The notes: generated from the letters alone by a model not told the origin. DNA of 64,000 nucleotides from DSBG01 sp049975365 (GCA_049975365.1 JBNGDS010000007.1:4192-68191), one strand, 5' to 3'; counted from the stretch's first letter, positions 19,051 to 26,827 are shown. Translations and numbers: made by a program.

Positions 19051-19347
19051 AAAGACACGGATTAACATCCTACAGAATGGTTCACCTCAGATCCCCCCGC
19101 CATGACAGGAACATTCTCTGTGGGCATGATTTCCTCCCTCAATGTTTTCCCATTTCCGAACGATACAGTATAAGCAAGGGTGTCATGTGCACCTTCTGTT
19201 CTTTGACAATTCATGAAGAGGCCATGTGTGTTTTTTGGTGACAGAGAACAGACATGGGTAAAAGAGTAACAGTCACGAGAGTACGTCCATGGAAGCATCA
19301 TGGATATGATGAAGCTGATCCACGTCGTACAACGAGGTGAAGCTGAT
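19051..19347. other. Leader region upstream of the riboswitch array
   Basis: 297 bases without a gene. A consensus -35 TTGACA occurs at about 19204-19209 but I see no good -10 at the right distance. A 10-bp direct repeat TGAAGCTGAT occurs at 19310-19319 and 19338-19347, just before the first aptamer. The transcription start for the riboswitch-controlled gene is probably here but cannot be fixed. Confidence 0.4.
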
Positions 19348-19420
19348 TCGCCAAACCACGGGTAACCGTGGGACGGAAAGCCACGGGTCCGGTTTTCTCA
19401 ACCGGATGGCCGGGCTGCCT
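19348..19420 (+). promoter_or_regulatory. c-di-GMP-I (GEMM-I) riboswitch, copy 1
   Basis: Matches the GEMM-I aptamer: GCCAAACC, a perfect 6-bp stem CCACGG/CCGTGG capped by the GNRA tetraloop GTAA, the core GGACGGAAAGCCACGGGTC, a second stem GTCCGGTT/AACCGGAT, and the 3' core GGCCGGGCTGCC. The stem-loop with a GNRA cap and the second stem are the two parallel helices known from the V. cholerae Vc2 structure. The base aligned to Vc2 position 20 is G, which favours c-di-GMP over cGAMP. First of three tandem copies. Confidence 0.9.
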
Positions 19421-19425
19421 CCTTC

Positions 19426-19497
19426 AAAGCCACACCATGGGTAACCATGGGTCGGAAAGCCACGGGTCCGAACGGAATCGGACAGCCGGGCTGCCTG
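19426..19497 (+). promoter_or_regulatory. c-di-GMP-I (GEMM-I) riboswitch, copy 2
   Basis: Same architecture: GCCACACC, a perfect stem CCATGG/CCATGG with a GTAA loop, the core GGTCGGAAAGCCACGGGTC, a second stem GTCCGA/TCGGAC and the 3' core AGCCGGGCTGCC. Stem sequences differ from copy 1 but pairing is kept, which is strong evidence for RNA function. It departs from the other copies at two core places (CACACC for CAAACC, GGTCGG for GGACGG), so its affinity may differ. Confidence 0.85.
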
Positions 19498-19521
19498 AGA
19501 AGGATTCATCAGAATCTCATC

Positions 19522-19597
19522 AATGCCAAACCAGGGGTAACCCTGGGACGGAAAGCCACGGGTCCACAGATGAGAGTGGATAGCCGGGTTGCCTGAA
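19522..19597 (+). promoter_or_regulatory. c-di-GMP-I (GEMM-I) riboswitch, copy 3
   Basis: GCCAAACC, a perfect stem CCAGGG/CCCTGG with a GTAA loop, the core GGACGGAAAGCCACGGGTC, a second stem GTCCAC/GTGGAT with loop AGATGAGA, and the 3' core AGCCGGGTTGCC. It ends about 14 bases before the AAGGAG ribosome site (19611-19616) of the exported-protein gene. Loop bases GATGAGA (19569-19575) are perfectly complementary to TCTCATC (19601-19607) next to that site, a possible expression platform. Confidence 0.9.
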
Positions 19598-19622
19598 GAA
19601 TCTCATCAGAAAGGAGTCTGGA

Positions 19623-20126
19623 ATGAAACAGAAAGTTCTTTTCTCTGTGATATGCGTGATCGTCCTGATCTTCCTCCCGTTTGCAGGCAGGGCACAGATG
19701 GTCGCCCTGTCAGACGAACAGCTCTGTGAGGTTACCGGACAGGCTGGAATTGCCTTTGACGCGACACAGGCGGTGTTCGACACGTATATCGACAACATGA
19801 CCGCGCTCGGGGGTATTCTCAATTACAGCGACGTGATGATCAAGGGCGCTGTGGAAGTACGGAATCCCCTCCCCACGCCCACAGACATTGTGATGCCGAT
19901 GAATCCCTTGAATTCTCTGGGCACATCCATGATGGGTCTTGGGATGTTTGGTCTCGGCATGGTGGGGCTCATCAGCCACACCGTGGATATGAGCATAGAC
20001 ATCGATCAGTTCTCTATAGGTGCCATTCGGATAGGTCCTGATGTCACCGGCCCGAGTCTCGGGAGTTTCGGCATGTACGGGTTCCACGCGGACATAAAGG
20101 GGACAGTGTCGATCACAGCATACTAG
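19623..20126 (+). CDS. Exported protein controlled by tandem c-di-GMP riboswitches (DUF6160-like N-terminus)
   Basis: 167 residues. A signal peptide (KQKVLFSVICVIVLIFLPFAGRA) precedes MVALSDEQLCEVTGQAGIAFD. The L-S-D-E-x-L-x-x-V-x-G-Q-A-G motif is typical of a family of exported proteins (DUF6160-like) of poorly known, possibly surface or pilus-related role. The rest is rich in Gly, Met and beta-prone stretches (GTSMMGLGMFGLGMVGL, VDMSIDIDQFSIGAIRIG). The leader holds three c-di-GMP-I riboswitches, so expression should follow the motile/sessile second messenger. No partner gene follows; the queuosine operon runs on the other strand. Confidence 0.75.
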   Translation: MKQKVLFSVICVIVLIFLPFAGRAQMVALSDEQLCEVTGQAGIAFDATQAVFDTYIDNMTALGGILNYSDVMIKGAVEVRNPLPTPTDIVMPMNPLNSLGTSMMGLGMFGLGMVGLISHTVDMSIDIDQFSIGAIRIGPDVTGPSLGSFGMYGFHADIKGTVSITAY

Positions 20127-20198
20127 GACAGTCGATGTTACTCTTTTACCTCTCTTTTTTGTTCCGACATACCGGTCCCGGAAGATTCTGTGCAGGAT

Positions 20199-20999
20199 CT
20201 ACTGACGGATAAGTCTCATGGAGCGGATACCCTCTCGAGGGGTTGGGACGGAACTTCGGACCGGCGTGATATCGATTCCCCCTCTTCTGGTGTAACAGCA
20301 CCTGACCTCCAGTCTTTCAGGCGAACAGCGGTGGGTAATATCAGAAAAGATCTCTTCACAGCATTCTTCGCTGAACCCTGAGTGAGAGCGGAAAGAACAC
20401 ACGTATCTCAGCAGGGATTCGTGATTGATCCGAGGGCCCCTGTATGTGATGAACACGCTCGCCCAGTCGGGTTGAGAGGTGATGGGGCAGAGTGAACGAA
20501 AAAGGTCTGTGTACAGGGTCTCCTCACACGATCCTTTCCCTGTGGTTAGAAGGCCGGGGTTCCTGGAAAAAGTCGTGATACTTCCTTCATATCGATCGAG
20601 GCAGGTTCCCTGAGGCGTTTCCTGCCATCTCAGAGAAGCGAACTGCTCTTGGGGGATGACCTCTGTTCGGATCCATTCGGGGGAGAGGATGGCCTTCAGG
20701 TCATTCTGGATCGTTTCCCTGACCTCTTCAGACGAGGTGAAAACGGTACTGGAAAGGCCGTTGAGGTAGAGTTTCAGAGATTTTGATTCCACGATGCACG
20801 CGCTCTCCACGGGATAAACGATCTCACAGATGGCAACCTCTGGTTTTTTGCGAGGGGTCATCCAAGAGAGTTCGTAACACCGCCAGAAGTCATACCCATG
20901 CGGCACAGACGGATACCGCTTCCGGGGTATGGGGCAGAGGATGGAGGGTGTGTACGTCTCGGGAGCACTGACCTTCTTCCCAAGAGGAAGATCACTCAT
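20199..20999 (-). CDS. queF: NADPH-dependent 7-cyano-7-deazaguanine reductase
   Basis: 266-residue bimodular QueF reducing preQ0 to preQ1 in queuosine synthesis. The family motif ESKSLKLYLNG is present near residue 70 with the catalytic Cys in CPITSQPDW; the C-terminal module carries FITYRGPRINHESLLRYVCSFR. Length fits the E. coli-type two-module enzyme rather than the short B. subtilis form. Last gene of queE-queC-queF; its ATG overlaps the queC stop by 4 bases. Confidence 0.93.
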   Translation of the reverse strand: MSDLPLGKKVSAPETYTPSILCPIPRKRYPSVPHGYDFWRCYELSWMTPRKKPEVAICEIVYPVESACIVESKSLKLYLNGLSSTVFTSSEEVRETIQNDLKAILSPEWIRTEVIPQEQFASLRWQETPQGTCLDRYEGSITTFSRNPGLLTTGKGSCEETLYTDLFRSLCPITSQPDWASVFITYRGPRINHESLLRYVCSFRSHSGFSEECCEEIFSDITHRCSPERLEVRCCYTRRGGIDITPVRSSVPTPREGIRSMRLIRQ

Positions 21000-21658
21000 T
21001 CCAGGTACCTCGTGGGGTCAAGGCCCTCTTCATATCCGAGGGCGCCTTTCCTCTCCAGGCAGGTTGGGCATTTCCCGCAGTGGATGGCTCCCCCCCGGTA
21101 ACAGGACCATGTCTTGGTGAAATCGAATCCCAGGTCCCGGCCCTTTTTCGCGATTTCCCTCTTGTTCAGAGAGGAAAAGGGGGCCAGGATTTCAATGTCG
21201 TTCAATGTGCCCAGACGCGCTGCCCCCGACATAGCTTCAGTGAAGTCTGTTCTGCAGTCTGGATAGATGGGGTGGTCTCCGCTGTGGGATGCGATCAGAA
21301 CAGTCCTGATCCCGGAGTTCTCTGCATACCCAACCGCTATGGAGAGAAAGATTCCGTTCCTGAAGGGGACTATGGTGGAAGAAATGTTCTCCATTCCGTA
21401 CGGTCCTTCGGGTATCTGAGGACCTGATGTGAGGAGGCTTGAGGTGAACAGTGCGCCTATGAAGGGGAGATCAATTTTCTGAAAGAGAGCGCCGTATTCT
21501 CGTGCCAGTAATTCAGCCATTTCGAGCTCGCGTGCGGCATGTTTTGAGCCGTAGTCGAAGCTCAGCGCGTGGATCCGACGATATCGAGTCTTTGCCCATG
21601 CCAGAAGCACCCCTGAATCCATCCCGCCGGAGAGAAGAATGACAACATCGGCCTTCAT
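20996..21658 (-). CDS. queC: 7-cyano-7-deazaguanine synthase
   Basis: 220-residue ATP-dependent enzyme turning 7-carboxy-7-deazaguanine into preQ0. Seen: PP-loop LLSGGMDSGVLL, ALSFDYGSKHAARE, VPFRNGIFLSIAVGYAE, KTWSCYRGG and the C-terminal zinc site CGKCPTCLERKGAL. Start and stop overlap by 4 bases with queF and queE, indicating translational coupling. Confidence 0.95.
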   Translation of the reverse strand: MKADVVILLSGGMDSGVLLAWAKTRYRRIHALSFDYGSKHAARELEMAELLAREYGALFQKIDLPFIGALFTSSLLTSGPQIPEGPYGMENISSTIVPFRNGIFLSIAVGYAENSGIRTVLIASHSGDHPIYPDCRTDFTEAMSGAARLGTLNDIEILAPFSSLNKREIAKKGRDLGFDFTKTWSCYRGGAIHCGKCPTCLERKGALGYEEGLDPTRYLE

Positions 21659-22284
21659 ACCCCTCTCCTCGCATCAAAGGTGAGAATATGCAACCTCGTG
21701 CTCATCCGGTACCCCCTGTCCCTGCAGTAGGTGAAGACGAGTTCCATGGTCAGGAGCTGTTCATCCCTTGTTGCACCCAGGGGCATGATACAGATCCTCT
21801 CAGGTGGAATGGTATTCCGGGCGATAAAACAATCGATGGCCTCGAGGGAATCTGTATCCCATGCGACGAATTTGAAACAGTCGATCCGTGGAATGTTTGA
21901 CCAGTGAAATCTCCATGAACCATCGATGTATTTCGGACTGCAGACAACGGTGGCGTTGTCGAGGTCCGGGATCAAAACCCTTCCGCTTGTCTCATAGTTG
22001 ATCTCGAAGTCTTTCTCCACAAGGAGTTCATGGAGTGCAGACAACCCCTGGCCCCACTGGAGAAACGGTTCCCCTCCGGTGATCACAACGATCCGTGTCG
22101 GGAATCCGCTGATGGCCGTGCAGATGGCATCACTCTCCATCTCACAATACTCGTCCAAGGCATAGGCCGTGTCGCACCAGGGACAGTACGGCTCTAGGCA
22201 TCCGCACAACCTGATAAAGATCGCCGGCAGTCCGATCGATGGTCCTTCGCCTTGAAGCGAGTAGAAGATCTCTGTCACCCGCAT
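21655..22284 (-). CDS. queE: 7-carboxy-7-deazaguanine synthase (radical SAM)
   Basis: 209-residue radical SAM enzyme forming the deazaguanine ring from carboxytetrahydropterin. Seen: EIFYSLQGEGPSIGLPAIFIRL, the cluster motif, VVITGGEPFLQ and a C-terminal MPLGATRDEQ. The [4Fe-4S] motif is Cys29-x4-Cys34-x2-Cys37 (GCLEPYCPWCDT), one residue longer than the canonical CX3CX2C; an extra Cys27 lies just before it. Context with queC and queF makes the function safe despite the odd spacing. Confidence 0.9.
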   Translation of the reverse strand: MRVTEIFYSLQGEGPSIGLPAIFIRLCGCLEPYCPWCDTAYALDEYCEMESDAICTAISGFPTRIVVITGGEPFLQWGQGLSALHELLVEKDFEINYETSGRVLIPDLDNATVVCSPKYIDGSWRFHWSNIPRIDCFKFVAWDTDSLEAIDCFIARNTIPPERICIMPLGATRDEQLLTMELVFTYCRDRGYRMSTRLHILTFDARRGV

Positions 22285-22603
22285 TGGATGCCTTTCATCT
22301 CACGAGGAATATCTGTTCTTGTCCCGTGGGAGAATATTCCTCTGGAAGCTGATTCCCACTTCTGCCAGAAGGTTAATACCCTTGAGAGGACTTCGTCAAG
22401 CTTCAGGATATCCAGGGTATCACGCTCTCCACCATGAGGACAGGATACCCATCCAGAAGAAGAGGATCGATCTCTCCCAAGGGGTGACATACGCTTCGGT
22501 ATTCGTGGGTTGGTCTACAGGACGTCTCAAGATTACCATTCACAATCTGTGGCGATTCTGGTAATGATATGTATCCGAATTCATTCAGATGTGAGGAGAT
22601 GTC
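22285..22603. other. Divergent intergenic region between queE and the acyl-CoA synthetase gene
   Basis: 319 bases. A 9-bp inverted repeat GAGGAATAT (22304-22312) / ATATTCCTC (22334-22342) lies 20 bases upstream of queE on its template side and could be a leader hairpin; it does not match a preQ1 riboswitch. A 71-codon minus-strand frame (22275-22490) overlaps the queE start but has no ribosome site, so I do not call it a gene. The plus-strand gene has TGAGGAGATGTC as its ribosome site. Confidence 0.4.
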
Positions 22604-23287
22604 ATGAAGAGTATAGAAGATGCGCGAAAGAGGGGGGAAAAGACACTCAGCGAGTATGAATCGAAAAAGATTCTGGAGTCCTACTCCATTCCAGTCAAGA
22701 AGGAATATATCGTCAAAGACCTTGAACAGGCCCTCACGCATGCACACGATATCGGGTATCCGGTAGCCCTGAAGGGATCATCCAGCACCCTTACCCACAA
22801 GACCGAGCACAAGCTCATTGAACTCAACATTGATGGAGACGAAGCACTGGAAAAGGCCTACATGGCACTCATGGAGCGAGGAAAGGACACGATCGACGGG
22901 ATCCTGGTGCAGCAGATGATCAAGGGAGAACGGGAATTCGTCGCAGGGCTCATCCGTGATCCCCAGTTCGGCCCCTGTGTCATGTTCGGGCTCGGAGGTA
23001 TCTTCACCGAGGTCTTGAAAGATGTCACCTTCCGTGTGGCTCCCCTGGAGAAGCGTGATGCACTCGAAATGATGAACGAGATCAAGGCAAAGAAACTGCT
23101 CGACGAATTCAGGGGCAAACCTGCCGTCAACAGGGAAGTGCTTGCACAGACCCTGATGAATCTGGGAAAGATCGGCCTTGAGATCGATGAAATAGCCGAG
23201 ATCGACATCAACCCGTTGATCATTCAGGATGATCTGCCTGTCGCAGTTGATGCACTCGTGGTCCTGAGGGAGCCCCCCACAGACTAA
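22604..23287 (+). CDS. ADP-forming acetyl/acyl-CoA synthetase, beta (ATP-grasp) subunit
   Basis: 227-residue ATP-grasp protein matching the separate beta subunit of ADP-forming acyl-CoA synthetase (about 230 residues in archaea). Seen: LSEYESKKILESYSIPV, GYPVALKGSS, His65 in LTHKTEHK at the position of the beta-subunit histidine, MIKGEREFVAGLIRDPQFGPCVMFGLGGIFTEVLKDVTFRVAPL and EIDINPLI. The enzyme makes ATP from acyl-CoA, releasing the acid. No alpha (CoA-binding, phospho-His) subunit is in this window. It precedes dus by 4 bases, probably in one transcript. Confidence 0.85.
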   Translation: MKSIEDARKRGEKTLSEYESKKILESYSIPVKKEYIVKDLEQALTHAHDIGYPVALKGSSSTLTHKTEHKLIELNIDGDEALEKAYMALMERGKDTIDGILVQQMIKGEREFVAGLIRDPQFGPCVMFGLGGIFTEVLKDVTFRVAPLEKRDALEMMNEIKAKKLLDEFRGKPAVNREVLAQTLMNLGKIGLEIDEIAEIDINPLIIQDDLPVAVDALVVLREPPTD

Positions 23288-23291
23288 TTCC

Positions 23292-24242
23292 ATGCAGGCT
23301 CTTCCCGGAAAAGCCCTGTTCATGGCACCCATGGTGGACCTGAGCCATGTTGCATACCGGGAGCTCATTCGATCGTTTGGAGGGTGTGATCTCTTCTACA
23401 GTGAGATGCTCAATTCCCGGATCGTGCCCACCGAGAACCCCCGTACCTCAGTATATCTCAAATGGAAACGGACCGATGATCTCATCTTCCAGATTCTCGG
23501 GAATGACCCGGAGAAGATGTATCTGGCTGCCGAAAGGCTTGATGGATATGATTCTTGGGGGATCGACATCAACATGGGGTGCTGGCTCAAGAAGGTAACG
23601 GTGCATGGCTGGGGTGTAAAACTGATGCAGAACCCAACCCTGGCACGTTCGGTGGTATCCAGTGTAAGGATGACCACACGAAAACCACTCTCCGTGAAGA
23701 TGAGGATCGGCTATTCCCTCGATCGTTCCCGGTTGCTGGAGTTTGCCTCAATGCTTGAAGAATCCGGAGTGGATTTCATCGTGCTCCATGCTCGGACCGC
23801 CGATGACGGCCTGTCCAGGAGAGCCAGGTGGGAGTATATCGCAGTGCTGAAAGATCACGTGGGGATACCGGTGATCGGTAACGGCGATGTGAAGAGCGCA
23901 GACGATGCATGTGAGATGTTCCGGTCTTGCGGGTGCGATGGGGTAATGGTGGGCAGACAGGCGCTCATTCAGCCCTGGATATTCCGGGATATCAAGCTCA
24001 AATTATCCGGTAATGAGCCAGGACCCCCTCCTGCACTTGAAAAAGTAATCCTCTCACTCCTGAACATCATCGGGGAGAACTTCCCGGAGGATGTTGCCTG
24101 TAAGAGGTTCAAGACAGCACTGTTCTGGATTGCACAGAATCATCCCTTTGGCCACTACCTCACGAAACTCGTGGGAAGGAGGCATACCCTGGAGGACATC
24201 AAAGTGTGCGTCGAAGATTTCTTCAGGATCCCTCAGGCCTGA
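23292..24242 (+). CDS. dus: tRNA-dihydrouridine synthase
   Basis: 316-residue FMN enzyme reducing uridine to dihydrouridine in tRNA. Seen: FMAPMVDLSHVAYRELIRSFGG, QILGNDPEKM, the catalytic Cys97 in DINMGCWLKKV, VKMRIG, IVLHARTADDG, PVIGNGDV and GVMVGRQALIQPWIF. The residue after the catalytic Cys is Trp, where most Dus have Pro (GCP). It begins 4 bases after the ATP-grasp gene. Confidence 0.9.
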   Translation: MQALPGKALFMAPMVDLSHVAYRELIRSFGGCDLFYSEMLNSRIVPTENPRTSVYLKWKRTDDLIFQILGNDPEKMYLAAERLDGYDSWGIDINMGCWLKKVTVHGWGVKLMQNPTLARSVVSSVRMTTRKPLSVKMRIGYSLDRSRLLEFASMLEESGVDFIVLHARTADDGLSRRARWEYIAVLKDHVGIPVIGNGDVKSADDACEMFRSCGCDGVMVGRQALIQPWIFRDIKLKLSGNEPGPPPALEKVILSLLNIIGENFPEDVACKRFKTALFWIAQNHPFGHYLTKLVGRRHTLEDIKVCVEDFFRIPQA

Positions 24243-24348
24243 TATATCCTTGAAATTTTTCCTGGAGCCGGTATATTATTGAAACTAGGGCTGATGAACA
24301 TGCCATTGCCTGGATATCTCTGTGTAGGGGATCTGTGAGGAGCGAGCC

Positions 24349-25554
24349 ATGAAACAAATCGAACTCATGAAGGAAGTGCATATCTCGTCTGATAAGAAGA
24401 TTGTTCTGCTTGTTCTCGACGGGCTCGGGGGTTTGCCCAACGCACACGGGAAGACTGAACTCGAAGCAGCACGTACACCCAATATGGACAGGCTGTGCAG
24501 AGATTCCATCGTTGGTCTCTCAACTCCTATCTCGCCGGGAATAACACCTGGGAGCGGACCTGGACATCTTGCCCTGTTTGGGTATGATCCCCTGGAGTAT
24601 CAGATCGGGAGGGGTGTTCTTGAAGCCCTGGGAATTGGGCTCGAATTAAGTCCTCAAAGCCTGGCAGCCAGAGGAAATTTCTGCTCTCTGGATCCTGTGA
24701 GCGGAGTGATTACCGATCGCAGGGCAGGAAGAATTCCCACAGAGAAGTGCGCCGCCCTGGTGGAAAAACTGTCCACCATCCATATCGAGGGAGTCACTAC
24801 TATCATCAGGCCTGTAAAGGATTATCGGTTTGCTCTGATTCTCGAAGGGGAAAGTCTCTCTGACGGACTCACCGAAACGGATCCCCAGAGAACAGGCCTG
24901 AAACCCCTTCCTGTCAAGGCCCTGCATCCTGAAGCTGAAAAGAGCGCGAAACTGCTCAATGAATGGATCAAACAGGCCTGTGCACTCCTCAAGGATGAAA
25001 GGCCGGCAAACGGGTGTACCCTGCGTGGTATAGCGAAGGATCCGGGGCTTCCTTCGTACCAGGAGGTCTACGGCCTGACTGCGTGTGCAATAGCAACATA
25101 CCCCATGTACAAGGGCATTGCGCGGCTTGTGGGCATGGACGTGGTGGACGCAGGCGATACGGTTGAGACAGAGGTGCAGACCCTCAAAGACTACTGGGAG
25201 GACTATGACTTCTTCTTCTTCCATGTGAAGAAGACTGACTCAGCTGGTGAGGATGGAAATTTTGATGCCAAGGTGAGTGTCATCGAACAGACCGATCTCA
25301 TCATCCCAGATCTCATGGAATTACAGCCAGACGTCCTTCTCATTACCGGCGATCATTCGACGCCCTCGGTGCTCAAGTCGCATTCCTGGCACGAACTGCC
25401 CATCCTTCTCTATGCAAAGAATATCCGTGTGGATTCGGTGAATGAATTCGGAGAAGGTGCCTGCATGCACGGAGGACTCGGGCACATCCGGCATATCGAC
25501 ATCATGCCCCTTGCCATGGCTCACGCGGATAAGCTGTCGAAATACGGAGCCTAA
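24349..25554 (+). CDS. apgM: 2,3-bisphosphoglycerate-independent phosphoglycerate mutase, archaeal type
   Basis: 401 residues of the alkaline phosphatase superfamily, converting 3- and 2-phosphoglycerate. Seen: VLLVLDGLGGLPNAHGKTELEAARTPNMDRL, PGITPGSGPGHLALFGYDP (with the catalytic Ser), GNFCSLDP...ITDRRAGRIPTE, HVKKTDSAGEDGNFDAKV and LITGDHSTPSVLKSHSWHELP. This is the archaeal ApgM family, also found in some anaerobic bacteria. It has its own GAGGAGCGAGCC ribosome site. Confidence 0.93.
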   Translation: MKQIELMKEVHISSDKKIVLLVLDGLGGLPNAHGKTELEAARTPNMDRLCRDSIVGLSTPISPGITPGSGPGHLALFGYDPLEYQIGRGVLEALGIGLELSPQSLAARGNFCSLDPVSGVITDRRAGRIPTEKCAALVEKLSTIHIEGVTTIIRPVKDYRFALILEGESLSDGLTETDPQRTGLKPLPVKALHPEAEKSAKLLNEWIKQACALLKDERPANGCTLRGIAKDPGLPSYQEVYGLTACAIATYPMYKGIARLVGMDVVDAGDTVETEVQTLKDYWEDYDFFFFHVKKTDSAGEDGNFDAKVSVIEQTDLIIPDLMELQPDVLLITGDHSTPSVLKSHSWHELPILLYAKNIRVDSVNEFGEGACMHGGLGHIRHIDIMPLAMAHADKLSKYGA

Positions 25555-25675
25555 CCGCTCAGCCTGAAGGAATCCATACGGACGTGGATCTTTTGTAGGA
25601 CCGGGAACATCAGGTGTCTCCAGCGGGCAGAAACACAAGGACCAGCAAAACCCAACAGACATGAGGCGTAAGAGA

Positions 25676-26782
25676 ATGAAACCGAAGCAAAAGGTCGCGG
25701 TCATATTTGGAGGAGTGTCCACTGAACACGATGTCTCCATTGTCTCTGCAACTTCTGTGGTCAAGAGCATGGATACATCACGCTTTGTTCCTGCCCTGGT
25801 AGCCATCGACAAAAAAGGGAGATGGTTTCTCGGACCTGGAGCCTTCACACTGCTCGGCGGAGGTGAGGTCCGTGACGTTGAGCGGGTCATCCTTAGCACT
25901 GACCCTGAAAAACGGGGTTTTCTCAACGTGGAAAGCGGGAAGCTGACCGATGTGGATGTTGTGTTCCCGGTACTCCACGGCCCCCGTGGCGAAGACGGGA
26001 CCATCCAGGGCCTTCTCGAACTTGTCCAGCTCCCCTATGTAGGGTGCGATCCCCTTGCATCGGCCATTGCCATGGACAAGGATATGACGAAGAGGGTTCT
26101 CTCCCAGAGGAATATCCCGGTGGTGAAAGGTACCTGCGTGAGCAAGTGGCTGTGGTATATCGATCAGAACGAAGTCCTCGAAGAGATTTCAGATACACTC
26201 TCATACCCGTTGTTCATCAAACCGGCCACCATGGGATCAAGCATCGGTATTACAAAGGCACATGGATCAGAAGACCTTGTTCGTTCAATCGAGACTGCCT
26301 TGAGCTTTTCCTCAAAGGTGGTGATAGAGCAGGCAGTGGAAGATGCCCTCGAGATAGAGGTTGCTGTGCTCGGAAATTATGACCCCCAGGCATCGATTCC
26401 CGGTCAGATCATACCCGGCAATGAGTTCTATGATTTTGATGCCAAATATGTAGACTCTTCGAGTGAGTTGATTATTCCAGCGAAGATAGGGAGATCCTTG
26501 AGTGATGATATCCGGTTCATGGCCGTTGATGCGTTCGTGGCTATCGGAGGATCGGGGATGGCTCGTATAGATTTTCTTGTCTCGAAGGAAACAGTCTATG
26601 TCAACGAGATCAATACCATCCCTGGGTTTACCAGCATATCGATGTATCCGAAACTCTGGGAGGCGACTGGAATACCCTACACTGAACTCATCACCAAGCT
26701 TATCGAGCTCGGGGTGAGTCGGCACCAGGATCACATGTCGCTGAAGCAGACCATAGAGCTGGAAAAGAGTCTCGGTGTCTGA
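25676..26782 (+). CDS. ddl: D-alanine--D-alanine ligase
   Basis: ATP-grasp ligase making D-Ala-D-Ala for peptidoglycan, 368 residues from 25676 (an in-frame ATG at 25661 has no ribosome site, whereas GAGG lies 9 bases before 25676). Seen: VAVIFGGVSTEHDVSIVSATSV, VFPVLHGPRGEDGTIQGLLEL, PYVGCDPLASAIAMDKDMTK, PLFIKPATMGSSIGITKA and YVNEINTIPGFTSISMYPKLWEATG. Length matches Ddl A-type enzymes. Confidence 0.93.
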   Translation: MKPKQKVAVIFGGVSTEHDVSIVSATSVVKSMDTSRFVPALVAIDKKGRWFLGPGAFTLLGGGEVRDVERVILSTDPEKRGFLNVESGKLTDVDVVFPVLHGPRGEDGTIQGLLELVQLPYVGCDPLASAIAMDKDMTKRVLSQRNIPVVKGTCVSKWLWYIDQNEVLEEISDTLSYPLFIKPATMGSSIGITKAHGSEDLVRSIETALSFSSKVVIEQAVEDALEIEVAVLGNYDPQASIPGQIIPGNEFYDFDAKYVDSSSELIIPAKIGRSLSDDIRFMAVDAFVAIGGSGMARIDFLVSKETVYVNEINTIPGFTSISMYPKLWEATGIPYTELITKLIELGVSRHQDHMSLKQTIELEKSLGV

Positions 26783-26827
26783 GCAGGCCGCTCCTCAAAC
26801 AGAGGAATTCCCGGAGCTCCAAGAGGT

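Noticed and set aside
19348..19597. CRISPR or simple tandem repeat
   Set aside because: Repeated blocks differ exactly where stems covary, spacers are unequal, and the conserved core matches the GEMM-I aptamer.
22285..22350. preQ1 riboswitch upstream of queE
   Set aside because: The 9-bp inverted repeat does not show the compact pseudoknot or A-rich tail of preQ1-I, nor a preQ1-II pattern.
22275..22490. 71-codon minus-strand gene overlapping the queE start
   Set aside because: It would overlap queE by 10 bases in a coupling-like way, but there is no ribosome site and no recognisable sequence. It remains only a weak possibility.
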